Notes: generated by a model from the sequence alone, not told the origin. Shown: positions 25,618 to 35,154, numbered from the stretch's first letter. The stretch: DNA of 40,453 nucleotides from URNF01 sp045594105 (GCA_045594105.1 JAZNXY010000081.1:1-40453); one strand, 5' to 3'. Made by a program: numbers and translations.

Positions 25618-25836
25618 TTATTGCTCTTCAATTTTCCATTCGTCGTGCCAGAAAATATACGGTACGTCATCAATAAACTTAATCGGCAACCACACGTAAT
25701 CCGCCATTGCAGTATTCTTCTGCGTGATTTCCTTCATAGGCATATTACAAATTTGTTCACGCCTTTCGGGAGACATCGGATAGTCTTTGTCAAATCTCGC
25801 AGCATAATATTCTACACCTGCAGTATAGCATATCCA
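25618..25836 (-). pseudogene. C-terminal fragment of a glycosidase, GH43-like
   Basis: Minus-strand translation from a TGG codon to TAA gives about 72 residues including AGVEYYAARFDKDYPMSPER, QICNMPMKEITQKNTAMADY and VWLPIKFIDDVPYIFWHDEW. I recall this ending (MSxERRxQIxxMPM, NTAMxDYVWLPI, DEW) from the C-termini of clostridial GH43-type arabinosidase/xylosidase proteins; a search is needed to confirm the family. In frame, a TAG sits just before the TGG and no start with a ribosome binding site is seen, so most of the gene is missing. The native terminator remains. It lies beside the tRNA-Ala scar. Confidence 0.6.
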
Positions 25837-25984
25837 CTATGCGGTGTAAAGAAAACGTATAAAAATCCACAAAAAACGGACGAAGTTACATATAATTTGC
25901 CACCCCCTCATCCGCCTTTGCTTCGCAAAATCCACCTGCTATACGGTAGAATATACAGGAGTTCGAACCTCGATTAGTTTCTAT

Positions 25985-26007
25985 TTTGGTGGAGACGAAG
26001 AGGATCG
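25985..26007 (-). repeat. 23-bp duplicate of the tRNA-Ala 3' end (att-like)
   Basis: TTTGGTGGAGACGAAGAGGA followed by TCG is identical to 26144-26166, which covers the tRNA CCA end, the 3' acceptor strand and part of the T arm. The copy lacks the rest of a tRNA. A duplicated tRNA 3' end is the usual mark left by site-specific integration. Confidence 0.65.
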
Positions 26008-26111
26008 GTGGTTTTGTCGCCGCAAAAGTACTGTGCGGTAGTGACTACTGACAAAACCCTGTTTCCACAAGGGAAACGGTTCGAGCCTCGGCTAGTGTCT
26101 ACCAAAGAAGA

Positions 26112-26140
26112 AAAACAGACACCCAAAAAGGTGTCTGCTT
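26112..26140 (-). terminator. Terminator after tRNA-Ala
   Basis: Minus-strand stem AGCAGACACC / GGGTGTCTGT with loop TTTTT then TTTTTCTTC, beginning a few bases after the tRNA CCA end. Confidence 0.8.
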
Positions 26141-26145
26141 TTCTT

Positions 26146-26221
26146 TGGTGGAGACGAAGAGGATCGAACTCTCGACCTTACGGATGCGAACCGTACGCTC
26201 TCCCAGCTGAGCTACGCCCCC
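26146..26221 (-). tRNA. tRNA-Ala (anticodon CGC)
   Basis: A 76-base cloverleaf with encoded CCA. Acceptor GGGGGCG pairs with CGTCTCC and contains the G3-U70 wobble that identifies alanine tRNAs. D arm GCTC-AGCTGGGA-GAGC, anticodon stem TACGG/CCGTA around loop TTCGCAT (anticodon CGC, reads GCG), T arm GAGAG-TTCGATC-CTCTT. A terminator follows. The 3' end is duplicated 159 bases further on. Confidence 0.95.
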
Positions 26222-26301
26222 AAGCAAGACTCTGTTCCAAGTCCGTTGACAATCATACCGCAAGATATGATGTTTGTCAAGAGTTTTTTCTGCCAATGAA
26301 C

Positions 26302-26343
26302 AAGAAAAATCCGCGACGGAAAACCATCGCGGATTTTTGTCTT
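26302..26343. terminator. Bidirectional terminator after the GH31 gene
   Basis: Stem AAAAATCCGCGA / TCGCGGATTTTT with T-runs on both sides; its minus-strand use ends the GH31 transcript, just past the stop. Confidence 0.85.
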
Positions 26344-26345
26344 GC

Positions 26346-29300
26346 TTATGCTGCAGGTCCGCCTGCCGCAATATAGTTTGTAGTGTAACCGTTTGCATAC
26401 AGTCTGTTATACGTAAAAGCAAAGTTGCTTTCTAAATAGGTCTTAAACTCCGCGTTCTGCTCAGCAGACAAGTTGCTGTTGCCGTAGGAAATAAAATGTT
26501 CATTGTTGGGATATTTTCCTGCAACAGTGGTGTTATACCCCAACAGGCCACTTACGGAAGCGTTGAAGGTTTTATGCGAGATAGCACCCACATTCGAGGC
26601 AAAGCATTTTACTTCACGCAGCAGCGGTATAGTGTCTTTTTCATCCACTTTCATATCCGTCAAACGAATATACGAAACCTTCGTGGGCTGTTCGAAACGG
26701 ATACGATCAGTAGAACCGTCACCGTCTTTTTGCTGTTTTACGGTGGTCCAAGTGGCACCGTCCTCGGAGATGGCAACCGTATAATCCACCATATTTTGTT
26801 TGCCCCAATACAGTGCAATCTCATTCACAGCAGTGGTTTTATCCAACGAGAACTCTATCGGCTGATGGAAGTCTCGTGTAGCTGTGGCGGTTGAAAGTTT
26901 GACGACATTCACATTTGCCGTTTCTGCTTCTTCTTCACCTTTAGATGCTGCAACCACACCGCTGATGCGCATTTTCGTCCATACGGTTGTTTTTAATGCG
27001 TCGGGTACTGCAAAGGTTTTTTTGCCCTTGGTACCGTTCGCCACCGTTGTAATGGTTTGCCAGGCAGAGCCGTCAAACAACTCCAGCGTGTAAGCCGTCG
27101 GATATCTATAGGTGTCTTCCCAATTTAATGTAATCGTATTGGCATGTGTCGGTGACTTAAAATCCGCCTCATACGTGGTCGTAACAGAAGTGTCAATGTT
27201 TTGATAGGTAGACCCAATCGGAATATTCACAACTATCGGAATGGTGTAACCGGTTGTAAGATCACCATCCACCGTTTTATTCAAGCTGGTGCTGCCGCCA
27301 ACCGTAAGAGAAACCTCCCGAGTATCAGCATATGAATGGGCAAAGGCAATTTTAACGGTCTTCCAACCAACAGGAGCAAGTATAAAGGTTCTGCCTTCGC
27401 CGTCTACATAATAACCGAGTTCATTCGATGCAACATTCGGCATATGGTCAAGCTTGTTCAGCTCTGTGCCATCTACCGACACAGCGGTGGCATTGGTGCC
27501 GTACGCCACCAACATACGACGATCGGAAGCTTCGCTTGCGGTCAAGCTGTATGCATTCGCATTGATATAGCGGGAAGTATATACAACCGGAGCCGCTTCC
27601 GCCGAAGTATACACAGGCGTAGAGGTCAGATTATCCGCAGGAGTAATCAACAAACCCTTATACTTGGTTTTGCCTTCCATCGAATCGGTCGGCAACATGG
27701 TATCGGGCAGTTCTACCGCTACTGCAGCACCGCTCTTGAGATATACGGGAATGGTAGCCGTAGGCGCTTCTGCCGTGATTGTACGGTTACCTTCCACACG
27801 CTGATATGTCCAGAAATCATACCAGTTACCTTCCGGCAACCACAGTTCTCTCTCGTATGTGTCTGCAGAGGTTATGGGATTTACGAGGAAGCTGTTACAG
27901 AACAAATACTGGTCATTGATATCCTTTACGCTCTTTTGACCCTGATATGCAACACCAAGCGGCATGGTCATCGGTGTGGCATTCTTATTGGCATCCACAG
28001 CGGCACTGTAAAGCAAATCCTGCATATTCATACGCAGCCAATAATATTTCGGGAAACTGTTTTTCGCCACGCCGCCCTTTTGCCAGGGATTCTTAATTTG
28101 TCCGTGTGTACGCATCAAGGGACTAAAGGTGGAGAACTCTACCCAACGGGTAAACAATTCTTTTACAGGCTGCCCCTGGAAGCCGCCCATATCACCGCCG
28201 ACGATATTAAATCCACCCACACTCATAGAAAGAATGCCATGAATCTGGTCTTTAAGGCCTTCCCAGCTGGATGCCTGGTCACCTGTAAAATTCATTACAT
28301 ATTTTTGGCTGCCAGCCACGCCACTGCGCTGGAACAGCACATAATCGTGGTCCGGATAGTAACTATCCCATGCCTCTGCTTGTACCTTTGCATAGTAGTA
28401 AGATACAAAGTTGTGCATTTCGTCGCCCTTAAGGCCATTGTACAGCAGCGTGTCATCTCTCAACCACTCGCCATAGTCAATCATAGCACCCTTGAGTCCT
28501 AAATCCCAATATTTCAACCCTTTGGAAATAGAGGTGCCGCCATTAAAGAACGAAGTCACTGCTGCAAATGCATTCGGATGAGAAAAATCGATGAAAGAGT
28601 CCAGATAGTTATTCGTAACAGGGTTGGACAAGTTTAAGGGCAACGGCCAATCTTTCTTAGCAACGCCGGGCAACAAGGTCGGCATATGTCCGGTGGAAGA
28701 ATACCCGCGAGGTGTATACCACATCAGCATACGCGATCCACGTTTCTTCACATAATTATACGCCGCCGCATTGCTTGTAGAGTTCAAGCCCTCGCCGTAA
28801 ACTGCCGCAATGTCGGTGATGCCCATTGCTTCCTAGCCCTCGTACATATCCACCAGATTGTTGTACGCCACCTGAATAGCTGCGGTCGTGCCGTCTGCTT
28901 CAGTCTTACCGGTCGTTTGATCGGTACGCCACGGTATCGCCTGTGCACCTAACCAATAGCCAAACGCCCACTTGGGCGGTACAATGCTGGTGCCTGTGAT
29001 AGCGGTGTACTTCTTGATATTCTCAAGAATGGTACCGTTCCACATATAAAAATCAAATTTATTGCCGTCAAAGTCCACTGTGTATGCAGACGTATCTGCA
29101 ACACCGATATCTGCCGTACCCGTATAGGTCATATTATACCAAACGGAGTATCCCTCACTACTATGGAAAATCGGCACGTTAATGTACGAGTCGGTGTGTG
29201 TTTCAGCAGGCGTCTCCGTGCCGTGGTAAGCGGCGTCTACGTTACGCAAGGAAAACACATAACCTACCTGATTAACGTCGTTAAAACGTTCACTGCCGTT

Positions 29301-29905
29301 ATAAATAGCTTCTTCCTCACGAAGCGGCAGAGACATCTTGGTTTTGACAAGTGTATATTTTTGATAGCCGAGATAAATATCGTCATCTGTAAAGGTCAGC
29401 GAAATATTACCCTTTTTATCACCGACAGACAAAGTAAAGCCGGTAGCGGTTGCTTTATAATACAGCACAGTATCCCCGTACCGTACATCATCAAGCTGCC
29501 GTCATCCTTCGTTACGTATGTAATGTCCGACAATGTGCTCGGATTAAAAAAGCCCGATTTTGCCGCATCCTCGGACAAACGCAAACGGAAACCGCCTTCT
29601 ACAGGGAAGGTAATATACATATGGGTATCGAAGGCAAAGCCCAGCATGCTGCCGATATTGACGCCTATATCACCGAAAGGTCCCTCATCATCTTCAGCAG
29701 AAGTGTCAAGGGCAACCGGTGCATGAATAACAAACGTGTCTTTCCCCTGCTCCGTCGATTTAACGGTACCGGGCGTATACCAAGTACACTCCGGCGATGC
29801 AGGTGCTTTCGGTCCTGCATACGCAAGGCCCGGAATACCGCTCAGGGAAAACACCATTGCCACCACACAAGCAATTGCAAGGCATTTGGTTAAATATATT
29901 TTCAT
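26346..29905 (-). pseudogene. Secreted GH31 alpha-glucosidase-type enzyme, broken by a frameshift and an in-frame stop
   Basis: Reading through two lesions gives an exported protein of about 1186 residues. The N-terminus MKIYLTKCLAIACVVAMVFS is a signal peptide. Lesion one is a lost base in the C-run at 29474-29477, after MMYGTG; the frame then continues as DTVLYYKATATGF. Lesion two is TAG at 28833-28835 between DMYEG and EAMGITDIAAV in the same frame. Beyond it the GH31 barrel is whole: nucleophile region GAMIDYGEWL, acid/base region NFTGDQASSWEG, and MGGFQG. The C-terminal third holds two F5/8-type discoidin-like modules (WEDTYRYPTAYTLELFDGSA and LYWGKQNMVDYTVAISEDGA). Restoring one base makes the span an exact multiple of three. 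The piece 26346-28826 alone is 826 residues but lacks a start signal and signal peptide. Confidence 0.85.
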
Positions 29906-29948
29906 ATCGTACCCTCTCTCTCAAAGAAACATAGATATATACAAATAT

Positions 29949-29977
29949 ATATTACCTTATTCTGTATTCTGTGGTAA
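29949..29977 (-). promoter_or_regulatory. Possible promoter of the GH31 gene
   Basis: Minus strand TTACCA (29972-29977), 17 bases, TAATAT (29949-29954). Both boxes are imperfect. Confidence 0.35.
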
Positions 29978-30067
29978 AAAGCAAGTGTGCAAGATACAAA
30001 AAGCAATATACACAACAAATCGTCTGTTCTTTTGGCTATATTTGCCATGAAACTCTCGCAAAGCGTG

Positions 30068-30104
30068 AAAAAGCCCCGTCACCAAAAGGTGACGGGGCTT
30101 TTTA
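30068..30104 (-). terminator. Terminator after the SPFH gene
   Basis: Strong stem AAAAAGCCCCGTCACC / GGTGACGGGGCTTTTT with a 4-base loop, directly after the stop of the SPFH gene and ending the trk operon. Confidence 0.9.
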
Positions 30105-31049
30105 TCATTCGCAACAAGGGTCTTTCGTCTCGGGCTTCGGATCTTCGGGTGCCGTTGCCGTAGTGTCTCCCAAACCTGTAGTTTCGGAGAACAGCACATT
30201 CGCTTTGGTCATATTGACCGCATCGGTAGGTACAATGATTTTAGAAGCTTTTCCGTTGGACATAGCAACCAGGGCTTCATATTTCTTCAATTCCAGAATT
30301 GCCGCATCGACGCCCGCTTCCTTCAGTGCTTTCAAACCATCTGCTTCTGCTTTCTTAGCCAAATAGATAGCTTTTGCTTCGCCTTCCGCCCGAGCAATAC
30401 GGGCATCTCTCTCACCTTCTGCAGCCAGCACCATCGCCTGCTTATCGCCTTCGGCACGGGTGATCGCTGCGGCCTTATGGCCTTCTGCCTGCAGCAAGGT
30501 CTCACGACGATCGCGTTCCGCTTTCATCTGTTTTTCCATGGCGTTTTGAATTTCCGCCGGCGGAATGATGTTTTTGAGCTCTACACGGTGCACCTTGATG
30601 CCCCATTTATCGGTGGCTTCATCAAGAATTTCGGTCATTTTACCGTTAATGGTATCACGTGAGGTAAGTGTACCGTCCAATTCCAATTCACCGACAAGAT
30701 TACGCAAGGTGGTTGCGGCAAGATTTGCCAAAGCCGAAATCGGATTGACAGCCCCGTATGCATACAATTTCGCATCATAGATAGCGTAGTAGATGACCGT
30801 ATCTATCTGCATTGTGACGTTATCCTTGGTAATAACCGGCTGCGGCGGCGAATCCAGCACCTGCTCCTTCAGCGTTACCTTCTTCGCAATCCGTTCCAGT
30901 ACAGGTATTTTGAAGTGAATACCCGCCTGCCAGGTTTTGTGGTATTTACCGAGAAACTCGGTTACCCATTCGGTCGCCTGCGGCACAATCTTAATGCAAG
31001 TGATACACACAATAATCGCCAATACTAAAAACACAAAAAACCAGCCCAT
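30105..31049 (-). CDS. SPFH/Band 7 (stomatin-like) membrane protein
   Basis: A 314-residue stomatin-family protein. One N-terminal transmembrane helix (about 2-22, MGWFFVFLVLAIIVCITCIK), an SPFH domain (about 25-180, with GIHFKIPVLERIAKKVTLKE and VGELELDGTLTSRD), then a long alanine/glutamate-rich helix (about 180-270, ERDRRETLLQAEGHKAAAIT) that should form a coiled coil in ring-like membrane scaffolds. The C-terminus ends PETKDPCCE. The usual NfeD partner is not present. ATG follows TAGGAGG. It is the last gene of the trkA operon. Confidence 0.92.
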   Translation of the reverse strand: MGWFFVFLVLAIIVCITCIKIVPQATEWVTEFLGKYHKTWQAGIHFKIPVLERIAKKVTLKEQVLDSPPQPVITKDNVTMQIDTVIYYAIYDAKLYAYGAVNPISALANLAATTLRNLVGELELDGTLTSRDTINGKMTEILDEATDKWGIKVHRVELKNIIPPAEIQNAMEKQMKAERDRRETLLQAEGHKAAAITRAEGDKQAMVLAAEGERDARIARAEGEAKAIYLAKKAEADGLKALKEAGVDAAILELKKYEALVAMSNGKASKIIVPTDAVNMTKANVLFSETTGLGDTTATAPEDPKPETKDPCCE

Positions 31050-31066
31050 AACAATACCTCCTAAAA

Positions 31067-31726
31067 TTACATAAGTTGTTGTTCGTTAATGTTCAATTTG
31101 AACTGCAATCCCAGTGTTTCCGCTGCTTTTCGGCACATATTCATACGCACCATAAATATTTCAAAATAGTCCATTACAGAACTGAAATGCGGATCAATCT
31201 GCAATTTTAACGTAATAAGCGTGTGATCGTCGTTGATAAACAAATGGGATTTTTCTACGGAATAGTTTACCCTGTCATGAATATCAAAGGTGGCAAAATC
31301 ATTGTTACGCACACGGGAGCGACGCACATCGCTTTTATCCGCCAGAATCAAAGCTGCAGCAATAGGATTCACCGCCACACCGGTACCTTCGTCATGGTTG
31401 CCGATAGCGGTCACGACCAGTGCGAGATCTTCAGCAGTCATGCCCATTTCATCCAACAAACGAAATGCCATAACCGCACCGCTTTGTGAATGTTCGATGC
31501 GGTTGACAAGATTGCCGATATCGTGCAGATATGCGGCAATTTTAGCAAGCTCCACCTCGTGCTCACCATACCCCATGGTTTCCAAAATATACGCCGCCGT
31601 TTGAGCAACATGCGTCACGTGTGCAAAGCTATGTTCCGTATATCCCAAAGCAATCAAAGACGCATCCGCCTGACGAATATACGTATTTATCGTCTCGTTT
31701 TTCTGCAATGCTTCAAAAGTAACCAT
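31067..31726 (-). CDS. HD-domain phosphohydrolase
   Basis: A 219-residue HD-superfamily protein. Metal ligands are in HSFAHVTHV (about 32-40), AAYLHDIGNLVNR (about 64-76, the HD pair), EHSQSG (about 79) and VTAIGNHDEGTG (about 106-117), with a late Asp in ALILADKSDVRRSR (about 126-139). Similar single-domain proteins cleave nucleotides or cyclic dinucleotides, but no added sensor domain is present, so the substrate is open. It lies 6 bases after the lipoprotein gene and 17 before the SPFH gene. Confidence 0.88.
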   Translation of the reverse strand: MVTFEALQKNETINTYIRQADASLIALGYTEHSFAHVTHVAQTAAYILETMGYGEHEVELAKIAAYLHDIGNLVNRIEHSQSGAVMAFRLLDEMGMTAEDLALVVTAIGNHDEGTGVAVNPIAAALILADKSDVRRSRVRNNDFATFDIHDRVNYSVEKSHLFINDDHTLITLKLQIDPHFSSVMDYFEIFMVRMNMCRKAAETLGLQFKLNINEQQLM

Positions 31727-31732
31727 ATATCC

Positions 31733-32215
31733 TCACATTTTCTCAATCAATAATGCGGCAATTTGTCTTGCCGCCAGCAAGCTGTCATTTGGGCGGGCGG
31801 TCGCATATGCCACGTGTACATCCACCGTTTTGCCGGCTGTATACACAAGCAAGCTGCATTGTTCTTCGCACCAAACGGCAGCGTCCCCCAGGTTAGGTGC
31901 ATCCACAAGTGTACCTGCCAACGAAAGATTCTCTTTCATGGCGACATATTCTGCTTCAGAGGTTTTTTGAGCCGCTATATACACCGCAGCAAGACTATCT
32001 TCAGAAAAATATGCTACAGCACCTTCTGCGGAATCCTGCGGCCCCCCTACCCTGATGCCGCTCGCCTGCCAGATATCGTCAGCCGTCAACAAGGATATAA
32101 TATCCACCGAAACATCAGGCGGTAGATCGTCATCTGTGTCCGGTGCTTCACCGCAACCAAAAAAGCACATCAAAAACAGCACTCCCGCCAAAAACAGTGT
32201 CCCGATTTTCTTCAT
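31733..32215 (-). CDS. Putative lipoprotein, function unknown
   Basis: A 160-residue exported protein. The signal MKKIGTLFLAGVLFLMCFFG ends at a lipobox-like FFGC, so Cys21 is probably lipidated and anchors it outside the membrane. The mature part is acidic at first (DTDDDLPPDVSVD) and then has a single small domain with DIWQASGIRV, AVAYFSEDSLAAVYIAAQKT and LLVYTAGKTVDVHVAYA, which looks like an alpha/beta fold around a DUF4367-like or similar solute-binding pattern; I cannot name a family. The ATG follows AAGGTGATGA. It is the middle gene of the trkA operon. Confidence 0.75.
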   Translation of the reverse strand: MKKIGTLFLAGVLFLMCFFGCGEAPDTDDDLPPDVSVDIISLLTADDIWQASGIRVGGPQDSAEGAVAYFSEDSLAAVYIAAQKTSEAEYVAMKENLSLAGTLVDAPNLGDAAVWCEEQCSLLVYTAGKTVDVHVAYATARPNDSLLAARQIAALLIEKM

Positions 32216-32224
32216 TTCATCACC

Positions 32225-33667
32225 TTATTTCTTCGACCAGGTTGTTGGCAAGAACATCAACAACAAGGGATAAATTTCCAATCTGCCAAGCAGCATAGCT
32301 ACGGATAACGCCACTTTGGAAAGCGTAGAATACGCAGCATAGCTTCCGACAGGGCCTACAGCACCCAAGCCCGGACCGATATTGTTAAAGCAAGCTGCGG
32401 TCGCAGTGAAATTCGTTTCAAAAGTGAACGGCTCCAACGACAAAACCAGGAATATTGCCATAAAGCAAACAATGTATATCGCAAAATACGTTCCTACACC
32501 AAACAAGGTGTTATCGTCCAACGCCTTACCGTCCATTTTTACCGTGCCCACCGAACGCGGATGCAGCATGTGTCGTATTTCACGTCGAATCATCCGTCCC
32601 AGAATCACCACACGGGAAACCTTCAGACCGCCTGCCGTCGATCCCGCACAGCCGCCCACAAACATCAACAACAGTAATATCGTCTTAGAAAAAGACGGCC
32701 ACAAATTGAAATCCGTAGTAGTGTATCCCGTCGTAGTCATAACAGAGGATACCTGAAAGGCGGCATGCCGTAAAGATTCGGGAAAAGTATCATACATCGG
32801 CAAAATATTGGTGCAAACCAACACCACCGCCGCCAGCACCACACCGCCATACACCCACAGCTCCACGTTATGAAACACATAACGGAAGCGACGAGTCAAC
32901 AGGAAATAATAAACGGTGAAGTTGACACCGAACAGCAGCATAAATACTGTGATAACCCATTGAATATAGGGGCTGTACGATGCTATGCTATCCGATAAAA
33001 CACCAAAACCGCCCGTACCTGCCGTACCAAACGCATGCAGGATACTTTCAAACAAGCTCATACCGCCGCAAAGCAGCAGAACAATTTCCACAACGGTCAT
33101 AACGATGTAAATCAGATACAGGATTTTCGCAGTATCCTTGATACGCGGCACCAATTTGCCAACCACAGGGCCGGGCATTTCAGCACGCATAATGTGAATC
33201 GGTCTGCCCGAAACATTAGGCAACAACGCCATCACAAATACCAGCACGCCCATACCACCGATCCAATGGGTAAAGCTACGCCAGAAAAGCAAGCCCTTAC
33301 TCATTGCTTCCACGTCGGTCAAAATCGAAGCACCTGTAGTGGTCAAACCGCTGACCGTTTCAAAAAGCGCATCGGCAAAATGCGGGATTTCACCGCTGAG
33401 AAAAAACGGCATAGCACCGACAAAGGAGAGCAATACCCAAGTCAAAGAAACAATGACAAAGCCCTCTTTCGCATAAATCAAGGTGCTTTTCGGTTTGCAA
33501 AGCAGTACAAGCAGCAAACCCACAAGCACGGCGGTGCCGATTGCCCACAAAAACGCCATATAGCAGGATTCCCGATATAGCAACGAAACGATGAGCGGCA
33601 AAATCATCAGCCCTACTGCCGCCAGCACCATTCGCCCAACGGTGTTTCCTATCATTTTATAGTTCAT
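32225..33667 (-). CDS. trkH: TrkH-type potassium transporter membrane subunit
   Basis: A 480-residue integral membrane protein that moves K+ (and possibly Na+) inward. Four pore loops carry the selectivity glycines: GLTTTGASI (about 108), GTAGTGGFGV (about 216), SVMTTTGYTT (about 309) and FNNIGPGLGA (about 430). About ten transmembrane segments are visible. It follows trkA by 18 bases in the same operon; the cytoplasmic TrkA ring gates it. The ribosome binding site is weak, suggesting coupling with trkA. Confidence 0.94.
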   Translation of the reverse strand: MNYKMIGNTVGRMVLAAVGLMILPLIVSLLYRESCYMAFLWAIGTAVLVGLLLVLLCKPKSTLIYAKEGFVIVSLTWVLLSFVGAMPFFLSGEIPHFADALFETVSGLTTTGASILTDVEAMSKGLLFWRSFTHWIGGMGVLVFVMALLPNVSGRPIHIMRAEMPGPVVGKLVPRIKDTAKILYLIYIVMTVVEIVLLLCGGMSLFESILHAFGTAGTGGFGVLSDSIASYSPYIQWVITVFMLLFGVNFTVYYFLLTRRFRYVFHNVELWVYGGVVLAAVVLVCTNILPMYDTFPESLRHAAFQVSSVMTTTGYTTTDFNLWPSFSKTILLLLMFVGGCAGSTAGGLKVSRVVILGRMIRREIRHMLHPRSVGTVKMDGKALDDNTLFGVGTYFAIYIVCFMAIFLVLSLEPFTFETNFTATAACFNNIGPGLGAVGPVGSYAAYSTLSKVALSVAMLLGRLEIYPLLLMFLPTTWSKK

Positions 33668-33685
33668 AACTGTTAAACATCGCCT

Positions 33686-35047
33686 TTACAGCAAAATTTC
33701 CGAAAGATCGTCCATCTGCTTACCCGCAGCAAGCACCACCACTTTATCTCCTACACGAATCGCATCATCACCGGTCGGTAAAATAGCATGCTTTCTGCCA
33801 CGCAAGATACCCGTAATCAAAATATCCGGTTTTAGCGAAAGGTCCTTGAGCGGAATGTTACAACCCTTAAAGTCGGCACCAACACGAAACTCCAGTGCCT
33901 CCGCCTTTCCATCCATCAATGTGTACAATGTTTCTACATTGCTGCCTTCAGAGTTTTTCAGAGCACGTGCATAGCGTGTGAGCACGTCTGCGACAATGCG
34001 TTTGGGCGAAATCGTACATTCCAGCCCCAGCTTTTCTGCCATAGCAGACAGCTCGTGTCGGTTTACCTTGGCGATAACCTTCGGTACATTGAGCGAGGTT
34101 GCAAAGAAAGAAACCAAAATGTTTTGCTCGTCCATACCGGTCAATGCAACAAACGCATCCACATTGCCGATCCCCTCTTCCATCAACAGCTCCTGTTGTA
34201 CGCCGTCGCCTTCAATGACCACCGCCTGCGGCAGTAGTGCAGCGAACTCTTCACACTTTTGGCGATTATTATCCACCACCTTAACAGCGGTACCGTTATC
34301 AATCAGCATTTTAGCAAGATAGTATGCCGTTCGGCCGGCACCCAATAGCATCACGCTTTTTGCCTGTTTCTGAATGATGCCTATCTGGCGCAGTAGCTTA
34401 TGAATTTCATTCGGGGTGGCGGAGATACCGATGCGGTCACCCTCCTGCAGCACAAAGTTACCGTCGGGCACATATACTTCCTCGCCGCGTTGCACCACAC
34501 ATACCAGAAACTTAGCGGAAAACTTTTTACGCAGCTGCATCAGGGAACAACCGATCAGTGCAGAGTCGTGCCGCAGCACCACCTCAATCATTTCGAAATT
34601 GCGTCTTGAGAAGGTTTCCACCGTCAGTGCAGACGGCAGTTTCAAAATCTTAAACAGCTCCTGTGCGGTCAACAGCTCGGGATTGATCGCCATGGAAAGA
34701 TTGAGGTACTGGCGTAAATGTCCCAAGCTCTGATCATTGTATTCCGGTTTGCGAATGCGGGCAATGGTATGTTTTGCTCCCATTTGCCGTGCAATATGGC
34801 AGCTAAGCATATTAAACTCATCGGAGCCGGTAACCGCTACCAGCAATTCCGCCTTGCTCACTCCCGCTTCTTCCAGTGGTTCATAATCAACACCGTTACC
34901 GCAAACGCCGATAACATCATAAATATTGGTAACCTCCGCCAGCGCAGCAGGATTGCTGTCCAGTGCCACAACCTCGTGTCCTTCGTTTACCAAATCTCCT
35001 AAAATGGTAGTGCCGATCTTTCCGCAGCCCACAACAACCACTCTCAT
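33686..35047 (-). CDS. trkA: TrkA potassium transport regulator (double RCK)
   Basis: A 453-residue cytosolic ring protein that binds nucleotides and gates TrkH. It holds two tandem TrkA_N/TrkA_C units: the first Rossmann motif VVVGCGKIGTTILGDL (about 3-18) and the second VMLLGAGRTAYYLAKML (about 233-249), each followed by a C-terminal RCK-C domain ending near DRIGISATPNEI and DKVVVLAAGKQM. Length is typical of full-size TrkA. The ATG follows AAAGGAAGG and the gene leads the five-gene operon. Confidence 0.94.
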   Translation of the reverse strand: MRVVVVGCGKIGTTILGDLVNEGHEVVALDSNPAALAEVTNIYDVIGVCGNGVDYEPLEEAGVSKAELLVAVTGSDEFNMLSCHIARQMGAKHTIARIRKPEYNDQSLGHLRQYLNLSMAINPELLTAQELFKILKLPSALTVETFSRRNFEMIEVVLRHDSALIGCSLMQLRKKFSAKFLVCVVQRGEEVYVPDGNFVLQEGDRIGISATPNEIHKLLRQIGIIQKQAKSVMLLGAGRTAYYLAKMLIDNGTAVKVVDNNRQKCEEFAALLPQAVVIEGDGVQQELLMEEGIGNVDAFVALTGMDEQNILVSFFATSLNVPKVIAKVNRHELSAMAEKLGLECTISPKRIVADVLTRYARALKNSEGSNVETLYTLMDGKAEALEFRVGADFKGCNIPLKDLSLKPDILITGILRGRKHAILPTGDDAIRVGDKVVVLAAGKQMDDLSEILL

Positions 35048-35097
35048 ATTTTGCCTTCCTTTACAGCAGATACACGTTCTTTTCTACCTTTCGAATG

Positions 35098-35126
35098 ATT
35101 ATACCATATATTTTTCTGTTTTTCCA
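35098..35126 (-). promoter_or_regulatory. Promoter of the trkA operon (extended -10)
   Basis: Minus strand TATAAT (35098-35103) preceded by TGG, giving an extended -10, with TGGAAA 17 bases upstream (35121-35126). Confidence 0.6.
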
Positions 35127-35154
35127 TACTTTGTGTAAATATTTTCAAAAAAGC

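Larger units (their letters stand above)
25837..26145. other. Non-coding stretch with tRNA-end duplicate and repeat-like sequence
   Basis: No believable gene. From left: a segment GGCGGATGAGGGGG-GTGGC (minus strand, about 25898-25918) of a kind I associate with clostridial interspersed repeats; a pair of similar 23-base segments GTTCGAACCTCGATTAGTTT (25961-) and GTTCGAGCCTCGGCTAGTGT (26079-), 19 of 23 bases alike; a duplicate of the tRNA-Ala 3' end at 25985-26007; and the tRNA terminator. Open frames here are shadows of the tRNA. Confidence 0.5.

Noticed and set aside
26008..26422. Open frames on both strands over the tRNA region (one reading GSNSRPYGCEPYALPAELRP)
   Set aside because: They are translations of the tRNA-Ala gene, its terminator and the end of the GH31 gene; this peptide is a familiar false annotation over tRNA genes.
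28833..28835. TAG read as an amino acid (pyrrolysine or suppressed stop) inside GH31
   Set aside because: TAG serves as a normal stop elsewhere here (for example the AraC-type regulator), GH31 has no known pyrrolysine, and a second frameshift lesion shows the gene is simply broken.
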